Source: Zhihengliuella flava (lineage in GTDB: Bacteria > Actinomycetota > Actinomycetes > Actinomycetales > Micrococcaceae). From it: 64,000 nucleotides of DNA. The position numbers were made by a program, and so were the translations under genes. Of this stretch, positions 53,057-61,898 are shown in pieces. The notes below the pieces were generated by a model, which was given only the letters and a program-made list of their open reading frames with translations, was not told where the DNA came from and did no database searches. How positions within the stretch are numbered: the first letter of the stretch is position 1; the number at the start of each line of letters is the position of its first letter. Location of the stretch: assembly GCF_015751895.1 (NCBI RefSeq), contig NZ_JADOTZ010000001.1, positions 2,232,001 through 2,296,000 of the forward strand. The letters run 5' to 3'.

Positions 53057-53971
53057 CTAGGTGCGGCTCCGTGGGCGTCGGCGGAAGAGATCCACGGTGA
53101 GGATGCCGATGGCCACCCAGACGAGCGCGAAGCCGGCCCACCGCTCCGGCGGCATTGGTTCATGGAAGACCAGCAGGGCGATGAGAAATTGGGCGGTCGG
53201 CGCGATGTACTGCAGGCTTCCGACGACGGAGAGGGGCAGGCGCGTTGCGGCGGCGCCGAAGAACAACAGCGGCGTCGCGGTGATGACGCCGAGGCCCAGC
53301 AGCAGCCAGAAGTGGCCAGGACCGAGGCTGAACGCCGTCGCCTGTCCGGTCGAGCCCAGGACGGCCAAGGTGATGAGAGCGGGGACCACGAGGACGGCGG
53401 TTTCCACGGTCAGCGACGCCACCGCCGTCGTGCCCCGACCGACGCGGTTCTTGGCGTAGCCGTACAGTGCGAACGTGGTGGCCAGCAGGAGCGATACCCA
53501 CGGCACGGAGCCGTAGGCGATGGCCATGATGAGCACCGCCGCGATGGCGGCGCCGATGGCGGCGAACTGGAGGCGAGAGAGTTTCTCGCCCAGGATCAGG
53601 ACGCCGAGGGCGATGGAGAGCAGCGGGTTGATGTAGTACCCCAGCGAGGCTTCGAGCGCATGACCGCTCAGCACGGCGAACGCGAACGTCAGCCAGTTGA
53701 CGCCGATGAGCAGGGACGCAGCGGCCAACCACGCCAGCGCCCGGGGGCGGCGTACCAACGCGCCGAGCACGCGCCACTGCTTCAACAGGGTCACCAACAG
53801 CAGGCACACCACGAGGGACCACACGATGCGGTGGGCTAAGATCTCCACGGCGCCGGCGGCCGCCACGAGAGCGAAGTACAGGGGCAGCACGCCCCACAGC
53901 CCGTAGGCGGTGACCCCATACCAGAGGCCTTGGGTTCGCTCGTGGGGCGCGGACTGCATCGATGAACTCAC
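53057..53971 (-). CDS. rarD: RarD-type EamA transporter
   Basis: 304 residues with about ten membrane helices in two EamA repeats. RarD-like sequence: GVTAYGLWGVLPLYFALVAAAGAVEILAHR (key part), GYYINPLLSIALGVLILGEKLS. Drug/metabolite transporter superfamily; substrate unknown. It begins at a GTG, with a possible ATG four codons later. It lies beside but outside the secretion operon on the same strand. Confidence 0.87.
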   Translation of the reverse strand: MSSSMQSAPHERTQGLWYGVTAYGLWGVLPLYFALVAAAGAVEILAHRIVWSLVVCLLLVTLLKQWRVLGALVRRPRALAWLAAASLLIGVNWLTFAFAVLSGHALEASLGYYINPLLSIALGVLILGEKLSRLQFAAIGAAIAAVLIMAIAYGSVPWVSLLLATTFALYGYAKNRVGRGTTAVASLTVETAVLVVPALITLAVLGSTGQATAFSLGPGHFWLLLGLGVITATPLLFFGAAATRLPLSVVGSLQYIAPTAQFLIALLVFHEPMPPERWAGFALVWVAIGILTVDLFRRRPRSRT

Positions 53972-53987
53972 CAGCGCATCATACGCC

Positions 53988-56900
53988 CTAGTCAGCGTCG
54001 GCCGTGCCGGGGTTTCGGTAGGTCTGTACCGTCTGGAGCGGCTTGCCCGTCTGGACCAGTTGGCCGCGCCCCGGGGGCAAGGACCGTGCGCGCACGCTGT
54101 TGACCAGCGCGCCCTCGGACCGGTCTCCGGACATGATCAGCGCTGCGGTTCCGGAGTCCTTCAGAGTCGAGAAGAAGGACTCGTACATCCCCCGGCTGGC
54201 GCCGCGCACCTTGCGCGTGATGATCACGTTGAAGTTGAGCTCCGCAGCCATGGGCAGGTAGTTCACCAAGCGGCTCATGGGGGAGTTGTTGCCCGCCGTC
54301 AGCACGTCGTAATCGTCGGCGAGGACCACGAGCCGGGCCGTGCCCGGCCGTTCCTTCTCCGTCCCACCCGTGGACCGCAGCTCCAGTTCCTTCACCAGCG
54401 CCGCGGTCAGCTGCTCGCCGACCGCTGCGCTGCCCGCGTATCCGCCCAAGTAGTCGTCTGGCACGACGTCGTCGAGATCCTTGCGGGGGTCGTACACGGC
54501 GAAGAGGAGCTCGTCGGGGCTGTGCTGGTCCACAAACGTGCTGATGAGGTTCCGCAGGACGTTGGACTTTCCGCAGCCCTCGTCTCCCATCACGATCAGA
54601 TGGCGGTCCTTGGCCGTCATGTCCAGCACGTGATGCCCCAGATCGACCTCCCGCAGACCGATCGGGAAATGCCCCTGTACCGCGGAGGCCGGGGCGTCGC
54701 GCTGGGAGATTTCGGCCGGCAGGACGCGTACCTTCATGGCCGTCTCGCTGGTGGCCGCCGCCACCGCCTCCACGAGGTCCCGGAGGCCGTCCGAGAGCGT
54801 CTCCGGATTGTCCTCGCCGTCGATGCGCGGCAGGGCCACGTGGCCAATGAGCTTTTTGTCCGAGAGTCCGCGCCCCGGCACATCCGCGTTGACGCCAGCG
54901 GCCACCTTGCGGTCAATCGTTGAATCGCCCGGATCGGAGAGGGCCAACTCCACCTTGTTGCCAAAAAAGCCCTGCTGTGCCATGCGGATTTCCCCGCTGC
55001 GGTTCAGGGTGGTGACCACGTGGATGCCGTACCCGCCACCGCGCATGATGAGCGTGGTGACGGCATCTTGGATGTCCTCAAAGTCGTCGCTGATTTGCGC
55101 GTACCCATCGATGAACAGGAAAACGTCCGCGCTGGGCAACTCGGGCAGGTCCCCGGCGGCGTGCAAGCGCCGCATGGTGGTCAGCGAGTCGATCTGGCGC
55201 AGTTCGAACAACTGCTCGCGGTGCAGCAGCATGCCGAGGAGTTCCTCCACGGTGCGCCGCACGACCTCGCGGTTGGTGCGGATCGCGATGCCGCCCACGT
55301 GCGGAAGCCCGCCGAGGGGAAGCAGGGACGACCCCAGCAGGTCGAGGCCGTAGATGCCGACCTCGCTGGGCCGGTGGGTAAGCGAGAGCGAAGTGATGAT
55401 GGTGCGCAACAGGGTGGACCGCCCGGACTGTGGCCCGCCGATCACCATGAGGTTGCCGCCGCCGGAGGCGAAATCGATCTCCCAGACGCCCTGCCACTGC
55501 TTGGCCGGGTCATCGAGGAGGCCGATCGGCACGCGCAACCGGCCGCCTTGTTCCAGACGGAGCCCGTGCTCGCTGGGGTGAATCTGGCCCACGCTCGCGT
55601 CCAGCGTGATGGCGGCCGGAAGCGGCGGCAACCAGATTTCCTGCACGGAACGGGGGAACGTCCGCAGCGTGTCCATGAGGGTGGACATCACCGTGGGGCC
55701 CGTCGTTCGCTTCGGGGCGGACTTCTTCGCCGGCGCGCCGCCGTCGTCCTGGCCCTGGTGGGCCGCCGCGGCGTCCGCGGCGTAGAAGCGCAGCGGGACG
55801 ACGTCGGCGCTGACGTGAGCGACGGGGGCGTCGTCGCCACGCCGCTCGTCCTCCACCGGACCGGAGACGTAGCCGGACTTGAAACGGGTATAGACGGTGG
55901 TATCCACCTTCAAGTAGCCGTAACCGGGCACCGGGGGCAGGTGGAAGGCGTCGCCGGTGTCCAACACCGTGCGGGATTCTGCCTCGGAGAGGGTGCGCAG
56001 GCCGATGCGGTAGGACAGGTAGGTTTCGAGGCCCTTGAGTTTTCCCCCCTCGACGCGCTGGGAGGAGAGGAGCAAATGCACGCCGATGGAGCGGCCGATG
56101 CGCCCGATGGAGAGGAAGAGGTCGATGAAGTCCGGGCGCGCGGTCAGGAGCTCGCCGAACTCATCGATGATGATGACCAGATGCGGCAGCGGGTCCATGT
56201 GCTCCCCGCGGGCCAGCTTCTCCGCGCGGTGGACCTGATAGTCGGTGATGTTGGCGATGTTCCCCGCGGCCTTGAGGACTTCCTGGCGCCGGAGGATCTC
56301 CCCGTTGAGGGAGGCGTAGACGCGCTCGACGAGGGAGAGATCGTCGGAGAGATTGGTGATGATGCCCGTCACTTGGGGCGCGCCTTCGAACGGCGCAAAC
56401 GTGGCACCACCCTTGAAGTCCACGAGGACCATCGAGAGCAGGTCGGGTGAGTGCGTAGCGAGTAGGCCAAAGACCATCGAACGCAGCATCTCGGACTTGC
56501 CGGAACCCGTGGCCCCCACACAGAGACCATGCGGGCCCATGCCGAACTGGGCCGCTTCCTTGAGGTCGAGGGTAGTGGGCTTGCCGCGATCGTCGGGGCC
56601 TAGCGGAACGCGCAGGAAATCGGCCTCCGAGCGAGGTTTCCACGTGCGTTCGATGTCCGCTCGGCTGAGCGCGGGAGTCAGGCCCAGCATCTCCAGGAAG
56701 GACTCGCCGGACTCGTTGCCGCCGCCGTGCTCCAGCGAATCAGCGGCGAGCCGCAAGGGCGCCATTTCGCGGGACACCGCGGACGCTGTGGCCACCGTCA
56801 GCGGATCGAGCACACCGTTGCGGGTCACCGGCGCTGCCGGGTCTTGACGGTAGTCCTCCAGCAGGAACCCGTCCTCGGTCTCCGTGATGCGCAGGGAGAC

Positions 56901-57983
56901 CTCGGAGGGCTCGTCGCCGCGGGTCGCCACCAGATGTATGACCGAGAGCCCCAGCGAGGCGGCGTCGAGGTAACGGTCAACCAGCGGAAAGTCCTCAGCG
57001 GCGGTCCCGTACACATCGTTGATGATGACCAGCCGTGACATGACGGACAGCGCTCCGCCGTCCGACTTGCGGGCCTCGGCGGCGATTTTCGTGCGGTGCT
57101 GGATGTCTGCGGCCATGAGATCGGCGAGGTCATCGAGGCTGCCGGCGATCCGCCGCGCCGGCCCCGTCTCGGTGGCCTGCTGCTGGTCTGCCACGTGAGG
57201 CAGCCACTGTGCCCAGACGAAGTCCTCCTCCGCCTCGCGCGGGATGGCGAGGCCGAGCCCCACGTCCTCGGGGGAGTGGAGCGCGGCGGCGGAGACCACC
57301 ACGTTTCGGGACACGGCGAGGGCAAACTCCCGCGAGCCGACGACGGAGACGTTGCCGACGGCGTTCAGGGGCACCGTTAAAGGCATGGACGGGCTCGTCG
57401 CGTAGCGGCGGCGGAGGATTTCCGCCTCGGCCGCCATGAAAGCATCCTCGAGCTGACCAGGCGAGCCGGCGTCGGCGACGGTCACGCTTCGTACCGGGCG
57501 CTCGCCCGTGCCGAGCCGGACGTGGAGGAAGTCCTCGCTGCTGCGCCGACGCTCCCACAGCCGGAGCGGGTTACGGACCACGTCGAACAGGGCGTCGGGA
57601 TCTGGGCTGGCCACGCGGGCCGTCGCGAGAGCGTCCTGTTCGTCGGCGCGCAGCTTCACCCGCGTGCGCTCGAGGTAGCGCAGGTACTGATCCCGGGCTT
57701 GCCGGCGCTGCTTCTGTTGCTTGCCGCGCTGCGAAAACATCATGACGATGCCCATCACCACGGTCAGCACCATCATCATGGCTCCCACGGCGGCGAAGGG
57801 GGAATTACGGAACATCATCATGACCGTCATCGACACCGCGCCGCCGAGCATGGGCACGATCGCCATGAGGTTCATGCCGCCGGCCTCGCCCTCGACGGGC
57901 GGTGGCGCATCGATGGAAAAGGGGCGGAACTCGCGCAGCGGCGGCGTCGTGCGCGCCGGGCGGTGGATGATGCGCTGGCTCAC
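53988..57983 (-). CDS. eccC: Type VII secretion FtsK/SpoIIIE ATPase EccC
   Basis: 1331 residues. Two membrane helices (about 38-90, around AIVPMLGGAVSMTVMMMF) precede a DUF region and three FtsK-like ATPase domains. P-loops: GATGSGKSE near 492, GGPQSGRST near 851 (Arg instead of Lys), GDEGCGKSN near 1136. Walker B of domain 1 is LVIIIDEFGELL. It is the motor and substrate receptor for Esx proteins. It starts at a GTG overlapping the MinD-like gene's stop (GTGA). All three domains are in one chain, as in mycobacterial-type EccC without the EccCa/EccCb split. Confidence 0.92.
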   Translation of the reverse strand: MSQRIIHRPARTTPPLREFRPFSIDAPPPVEGEAGGMNLMAIVPMLGGAVSMTVMMMFRNSPFAAVGAMMMVLTVVMGIVMMFSQRGKQQKQRRQARDQYLRYLERTRVKLRADEQDALATARVASPDPDALFDVVRNPLRLWERRRSSEDFLHVRLGTGERPVRSVTVADAGSPGQLEDAFMAAEAEILRRRYATSPSMPLTVPLNAVGNVSVVGSREFALAVSRNVVVSAAALHSPEDVGLGLAIPREAEEDFVWAQWLPHVADQQQATETGPARRIAGSLDDLADLMAADIQHRTKIAAEARKSDGGALSVMSRLVIINDVYGTAAEDFPLVDRYLDAASLGLSVIHLVATRGDEPSEVSLRITETEDGFLLEDYRQDPAAPVTRNGVLDPLTVATASAVSREMAPLRLAADSLEHGGGNESGESFLEMLGLTPALSRADIERTWKPRSEADFLRVPLGPDDRGKPTTLDLKEAAQFGMGPHGLCVGATGSGKSEMLRSMVFGLLATHSPDLLSMVLVDFKGGATFAPFEGAPQVTGIITNLSDDLSLVERVYASLNGEILRRQEVLKAAGNIANITDYQVHRAEKLARGEHMDPLPHLVIIIDEFGELLTARPDFIDLFLSIGRIGRSIGVHLLLSSQRVEGGKLKGLETYLSYRIGLRTLSEAESRTVLDTGDAFHLPPVPGYGYLKVDTTVYTRFKSGYVSGPVEDERRGDDAPVAHVSADVVPLRFYAADAAAAHQGQDDGGAPAKKSAPKRTTGPTVMSTLMDTLRTFPRSVQEIWLPPLPAAITLDASVGQIHPSEHGLRLEQGGRLRVPIGLLDDPAKQWQGVWEIDFASGGGNLMVIGGPQSGRSTLLRTIITSLSLTHRPSEVGIYGLDLLGSSLLPLGGLPHVGGIAIRTNREVVRRTVEELLGMLLHREQLFELRQIDSLTTMRRLHAAGDLPELPSADVFLFIDGYAQISDDFEDIQDAVTTLIMRGGGYGIHVVTTLNRSGEIRMAQQGFFGNKVELALSDPGDSTIDRKVAAGVNADVPGRGLSDKKLIGHVALPRIDGEDNPETLSDGLRDLVEAVAAATSETAMKVRVLPAEISQRDAPASAVQGHFPIGLREVDLGHHVLDMTAKDRHLIVMGDEGCGKSNVLRNLISTFVDQHSPDELLFAVYDPRKDLDDVVPDDYLGGYAGSAAVGEQLTAALVKELELRSTGGTEKERPGTARLVVLADDYDVLTAGNNSPMSRLVNYLPMAAELNFNVIITRKVRGASRGMYESFFSTLKDSGTAALIMSGDRSEGALVNSVRARSLPPGRGQLVQTGKPLQTVQTYRNPGTADAD

Positions 57984-59074
57984 GGGCGGCGCCCCGCCTT
58001 CAGCGAGGTCTGCGCCGCGTTGGCGTTGGTGACGAGCCGTCCAGCCAGCTGGGCCAGTGCCATGCGGCGCTCAGCACCCAAGAGATTCAAGCTCAGCCGC
58101 GCGCCCGCGGCCAAGTGGGCGTCGTAGTCGAGGGCGTGGGCCTCGTACCCCAGCGCGTGGAGCCGCTGCGCTTGGGCCGCCGCGGTGACGGGCGCCTTGC
58201 GGTCCAACTGCGTCACCAGCACGACGACGCGGCCTGCCGCGACGAGCTGACGCAGGTACGGGCCGGACAACTGGGCGAGCGCGTCTTCGACCCCGCTCAT
58301 CGTCGCGGGGACGACCCAGAGGACGGCATGCGCGTCGGCCAAGGCGGAGGCGGTGGTGGATTGATTGATGCCGGCGGGGCAGTCCAACAACGTCAGGGGG
58401 AAGTACCGGGAGACGTTGGCACACGTTTCCCGGACCAGCGACCCGGCGGGAGGCGGCCCGGCAGCGGCCGGAGCGCTCGCCGTCGCGAGGAGGTTGTCCG
58501 TGATGGGAACCAACATCGCGTGGAGCTCGGCGGCCGTGGGCAGGCGTCCGCCCGTGGTGTCCGGCACCAGCTGGGCGAAGGAGCGTCCCGCTGCCGGATC
58601 CGCCCCCAACCGCAAGCCCAAGCTGCCGTGACCCAGCGAGAGGTCGAGCGCCGCCGTCGTATCCTGCCGCACGGCGGCAAAGACGCGGGCGAGCGCCGCC
58701 GTCGCCGTCGTGGTACCGGCGCCGCCGCGGGTGGAAAAGACGGCGATGCGGCGTCCGGTGGTGACCGCGGCCTGGGCCTCGTGGGCCGCGGCGGCGAGGT
58801 CCCCCGCGGAGGTGTCCGAGCCGAACATGGAGCGCAGCAAGCGGCCGAAACCACCGGAGGCACCGGAGACGTTCGACAGGCGGAGCAGCTCGTACGCCAG
58901 CGGCGCGCCAGCGCCGGGGTCCACGCGGGGAGCCGAAGCCGCGTTGCGCGAGGCCGGGGACTCCCGCCGAGCCTGCTGCCGCTGCGCGCGACGCGACGTC
59001 TGCGGGGCCCAGGGGTCAACGATCTGGCCGTACGGGGCGGAGTCGTCCTCGGGCCGCGGAGTGCTAGTCGGCAT
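57980..59074 (-). CDS. MinD/ParA-like ATPase of the secretion locus
   Basis: 364 residues. An Arg/Gln-rich N-terminal 55 residues precede a SIMIBI-type domain. The expected P-loop is STRGGAGTTT (114-123): the signature Lys is Arg116 and the Walker Lys is replaced by Thr121, so nucleotide hydrolysis may be lost. LTLLDCPAGINQS resembles the switch II region. Such proteins occur in actinobacterial ESX loci (EspI-like) and may regulate or localise the machine. The ATG at 59074 was preferred to the GTG one codon earlier. The stop overlaps the eccC start. Confidence 0.8.
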   Translation of the reverse strand: MPTSTPRPEDDSAPYGQIVDPWAPQTSRRAQRQQARRESPASRNAASAPRVDPGAGAPLAYELLRLSNVSGASGGFGRLLRSMFGSDTSAGDLAAAAHEAQAAVTTGRRIAVFSTRGGAGTTTATAALARVFAAVRQDTTAALDLSLGHGSLGLRLGADPAAGRSFAQLVPDTTGGRLPTAAELHAMLVPITDNLLATASAPAAAGPPPAGSLVRETCANVSRYFPLTLLDCPAGINQSTTASALADAHAVLWVVPATMSGVEDALAQLSGPYLRQLVAAGRVVVLVTQLDRKAPVTAAAQAQRLHALGYEAHALDYDAHLAAGARLSLNLLGAERRMALAQLAGRLVTNANAAQTSLKAGRRP

Positions 59075-59124
59075 CACGAATCACTTTCGTCAAGGTCAAG
59101 GCATCCTGAACAACAACATAAGGG

Positions 59125-60480
59125 TCAGAAAGAGGACAGGAGGAGCGAAAACACGCCGCAGTAGCCGACGATCAGTGGGATCGACGCCACGATGGCGAGG
59201 GACTCGATCCGGCCCGCGATCTGCCGAAGCCGCGCCTGCACGTGATCCGCCAAACGCACCACCAGGCCCAAGCCGGCGCCGAGGGCGGCGGCCAGCAGGC
59301 CCACTGCGACGATCCAGGCCAAGGAACCGGCCAATTGCGTGAGCGTCAGCGAGAGGGACACCACGCCGAGGCCCGCCGCCGCATAGAGCGCGTAGCGCTC
59401 CACCGCCAAGGGGAAGGACCGGGCGCGCAGGGTGATCGCCAGCGCCAAGCAGGCCGTGAGCGGCAACGTCCACTGTGGTTGGTCCGTCTCCGGGATCAAC
59501 CACAGCCCCACCCCCGCGGACAGAGCGGTGGCGACGGTACCGAAGCGCAAGGCGGCGTGGGCGCTGTGGACGGCCGCCACGGCGTCGTACCGCATGATCG
59601 CGGCCCCCTCCGCCCGTGCGTCGTCGAGCTTGGCCAACCCCGAGGCGTTGAGCGCAATCGAGGGCAGGAGGCCGAGGATGACCGCAGAGCCGAGCGTGCC
59701 GATGCCAGCGATGGCCGCGGCCGGATCGACGTCGTCCGCCGTTGCCCACTGTGCCAACGGGTAGGCGCCGGCCCAGAGGGCCGTCAAAGCGCCGGCGATG
59801 CCCGCCGTGGTGAGCACCGCGGACGGGCGCCTCGCCACGCCAGCCAGTGCAGCGATGAGGGCGACGACGACGGCGGCGGTGAGCAGCGCGAATCCGTAGC
59901 CCGGCAGCCACTCCCACTGGGCGAGCCCGAGGACGGCCAGTGCTGCGCCCGTGACCTGCAACGTGGCGGCGATGGGACGGGAGGCCGCAACCAGTGAGGC
60001 GCCGGCCGCCAGCAGTCCGCCGCCGCAGGCGAGCAGGATCCACCAGGCGGACTGCGGTGCGTAGTGGCCGGTGAGGAGCCAGAGGCCCAGCACCGCGGCG
60101 GCCCCGGCCGCGACGCCGGAGCCGATGATGACGTGGCGGGTCTGCCACGTGCCCCGAACGGACTCAGCCTCCGCGACGACGGCATCGGTGACGTCGTAGA
60201 CCACGGCAGGTGGTGGCGCCTCGTGATTGTTCAGCAGACTCAGCGTGGCGCCGTCCACGATGCCCGCCTCGGCGAGTGTGGTGTTGGTGGGTAGGGGCTC
60301 GCCGGTATCCGTGAGCAACACCTTCGATGCGACGCGCTCGCCGGGAGTGTCTCCGAGTAGCCGCAAAATCTGCGGCATCAGCGTGCCGACCTCCGCCGTC
60401 GACGGCAGCAGCAGGTCGAGGCGGCGGCGGTCACCGGCCAGCGTGACGCGGGTGTACGGGTGGGTCACTGTCTCGCTCAC
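59125..60480 (-). CDS. eccD: Type VII secretion membrane protein EccD
   Basis: 451 residues. The N-terminal ~90 are a ubiquitin-like YukD domain (HPYTRVTLAGDRRRLDLLLP, GIVDGATLSLLN), followed by about 11 membrane helices from residue ~125. EccD forms the channel vestibule in the inner membrane. It starts at a GTG overlapping the TGA of the upstream small gene; the MinD-like gene follows 50 bases later. Confidence 0.9.
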   Translation of the reverse strand: MSETVTHPYTRVTLAGDRRRLDLLLPSTAEVGTLMPQILRLLGDTPGERVASKVLLTDTGEPLPTNTTLAEAGIVDGATLSLLNNHEAPPPAVVYDVTDAVVAEAESVRGTWQTRHVIIGSGVAAGAAAVLGLWLLTGHYAPQSAWWILLACGGGLLAAGASLVAASRPIAATLQVTGAALAVLGLAQWEWLPGYGFALLTAAVVVALIAALAGVARRPSAVLTTAGIAGALTALWAGAYPLAQWATADDVDPAAAIAGIGTLGSAVILGLLPSIALNASGLAKLDDARAEGAAIMRYDAVAAVHSAHAALRFGTVATALSAGVGLWLIPETDQPQWTLPLTACLALAITLRARSFPLAVERYALYAAAGLGVVSLSLTLTQLAGSLAWIVAVGLLAAALGAGLGLVVRLADHVQARLRQIAGRIESLAIVASIPLIVGYCGVFSLLLSSF

Positions 60481-60764
60481 GCGAAGACCTCCCCGGGGGC
60501 GCGCTGGTCCACGACGACGAGAACGGCGCTGGAGCGCAGTTCTTCCTGTTCGGCGGCGCGCTGTTCAAAAATATTCTTCACGAAGGAGACTCCCACGCAG
60601 ACGGCCGCGATGAGGGCGGCGACGACGATGCTGATCAGAAACTGTTTGAGCGGTGAGGCCCAGCGGCGCTCGGTGGGGTTGGTGCCGTAGAGCAGGCCAT
60701 CGGTCAGGCGAGCGCGGCGCACGGTCACCGATTCGATGAGCTGTGCGTCGAACTCTGATGACAT
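60477..60764 (-). CDS. Short single-TM protein at head of the ESX operon
   Basis: 95 residues. A cytosolic basic N-terminus with LTDGLLYGTNPTERRWASPL, one helix (FLISIVVAALIAAVCVGVSF), then a short charged extracytoplasmic tail. Topology recalls the N-terminal anchor of EccB without its large outer domain; the relation is uncertain. AGGGGA precedes the ATG. It is first in the minus-strand operon with eccD, the MinD-like gene and eccC; the stop overlaps the eccD start. Confidence 0.75.
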   Translation of the reverse strand: MSSEFDAQLIESVTVRRARLTDGLLYGTNPTERRWASPLKQFLISIVVAALIAAVCVGVSFVKNIFEQRAAEQEELRSSAVLVVVDQRAPGEVFA

Positions 60765-60787
60765 CGTGGTCCCCTCTGGATTGATTT

Positions 60788-60818
60788 GGGAGGCAGCGGC
60801 CCCATGCCGCTGCCTCCC
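60788..60818. other. Perfect 13-bp hairpin in the divergent ESX promoter region
   Basis: GGGAGGCAGCGGC pairs with GCCGCTGCCTCCC around CCCAT, beginning 24 bases upstream of the short-TM gene ATG. In the minus-strand leader it would form just before the ribosome-binding site. No U-run, so a stability or translation-control role is more likely than termination. Confidence 0.55.
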
Positions 60819-60988
60819 ATCATGGCAGGTTGCGGCGCGAAGTGCCGCAGATTTCGCCTCCGATGGGGAGTTCTACCCATCGGGCGGCCTTGACCGGAGA
60901 CCCGTTGCGCCGTTGGATGGATATATGCCCGTTGAGTGGGCAGCGGCGGCCGACGGCCGGCCGAAGACCAAGCGAAAGGAATCACGCC

Positions 60989-61345
60989 ATGAGCGGTGAG
61001 TTCAAGGGCAAGATGAGCATTGGCGCCGTCTCTGACGCCTCGAAGCAGTCGGAAAACTCGGGTCTCGAGCTGGTGAAGCTCGTCGAGGAGATGCTCGACG
61101 GCGTGGAGGAATTGCAAAACACCTTCAAGGGGTCGGCCGCCAACGAGTTCGTCGCCGTGATTAACGAGGGCACGCGCGTGCAGGGCGAATTGATCGCCGC
61201 ACTGGCCTCCATCTCCTCCGGTCAGGCGGACGCGGCGAAGGCCTACTTGGACATGGATTCCGAGATGGAGGGCGAGGGCCGCGATGCCAAGTCGGTGGCC
61301 GCAGCAGCCTCCGGCAACACCGGCTTCAACCTCGGCGGCCGCTAA
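60989..61345 (+). CDS. Esx/WXG100-like secreted protein
   Basis: 118 residues, helical and Ala/Glu-rich, without signal peptide. Two amphipathic helices flank a turn at TFKGSAANEFV, where an FxG takes the place of WxG. The tail KSVAAAASGNTGFNLGGR is flexible. AAAGGA before the ATG. It pairs with the next gene and diverges from the eccD/eccC operon, so it is a likely substrate exported as a heterodimer. Confidence 0.78.
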   Translation: MSGEFKGKMSIGAVSDASKQSENSGLELVKLVEEMLDGVEELQNTFKGSAANEFVAVINEGTRVQGELIAALASISSGQADAAKAYLDMDSEMEGEGRDAKSVAAAASGNTGFNLGGR

Positions 61346-61386
61346 GCCGTTTCCCCACGAGAACACAGGACCTAAAGGAGAACACC

Positions 61387-61698
61387 ATGGGTAAGGGCAA
61401 TAGCGACGTCATTCAGTTCGATGTCAACTCGGCGAGCCAGATGGAGGGCACGGTCCTTCGCATCGCGGGCCGGATCGAGCAGATCATTGGCGACCGCGAA
61501 CAGCAGGCCAAGTTCGTCGCCGACAACTGGGAAGATGCCAACAACCGTGAGGGCTATGACGCCAAGGAAGCGGCCTGGGTGAGTGCCGGGCAGGACACCC
61601 TGGCCCTGGTCCAGCGCGTGCGGCGCCTTCTAGAACAGAATCAGGTCACCGCCGGCAATACGGGGCGCAAAGTCGGGAACATCATCGACTCCATTTGA
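61387..61698 (+). CDS. Second Esx/WXG100-like protein
   Basis: 103 residues, two helices with a central turn NWEDANNREGYDAKEAAW in which WED replaces WxG. No signal peptide. AAAGGAGAAC gives a strong ribosome-binding site. 41 bases downstream of the first Esx gene, it is the likely partner in a secreted heterodimer. Confidence 0.78.
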   Translation: MGKGNSDVIQFDVNSASQMEGTVLRIAGRIEQIIGDREQQAKFVADNWEDANNREGYDAKEAAWVSAGQDTLALVQRVRRLLEQNQVTAGNTGRKVGNIIDSI

Positions 61699-61898
61699 TC
61701 CGAGGCAGCAGTGCCCGGGTGTCCACGCGGCATCCGGGCCGGGGTGTGGACGCGGGCGCACACCGGAACGGGGACGGCGCCGCGCGGCCTGGCCGAGGAA
61801 CGTGCCGAGGTGATGGACGGCGTCGTACAGGCAATTAGACTAGTGTGCTGTGCGCTAAATCCTCCGCGCCCACGCGAACTCTTCCGGAAGGAATCCCC

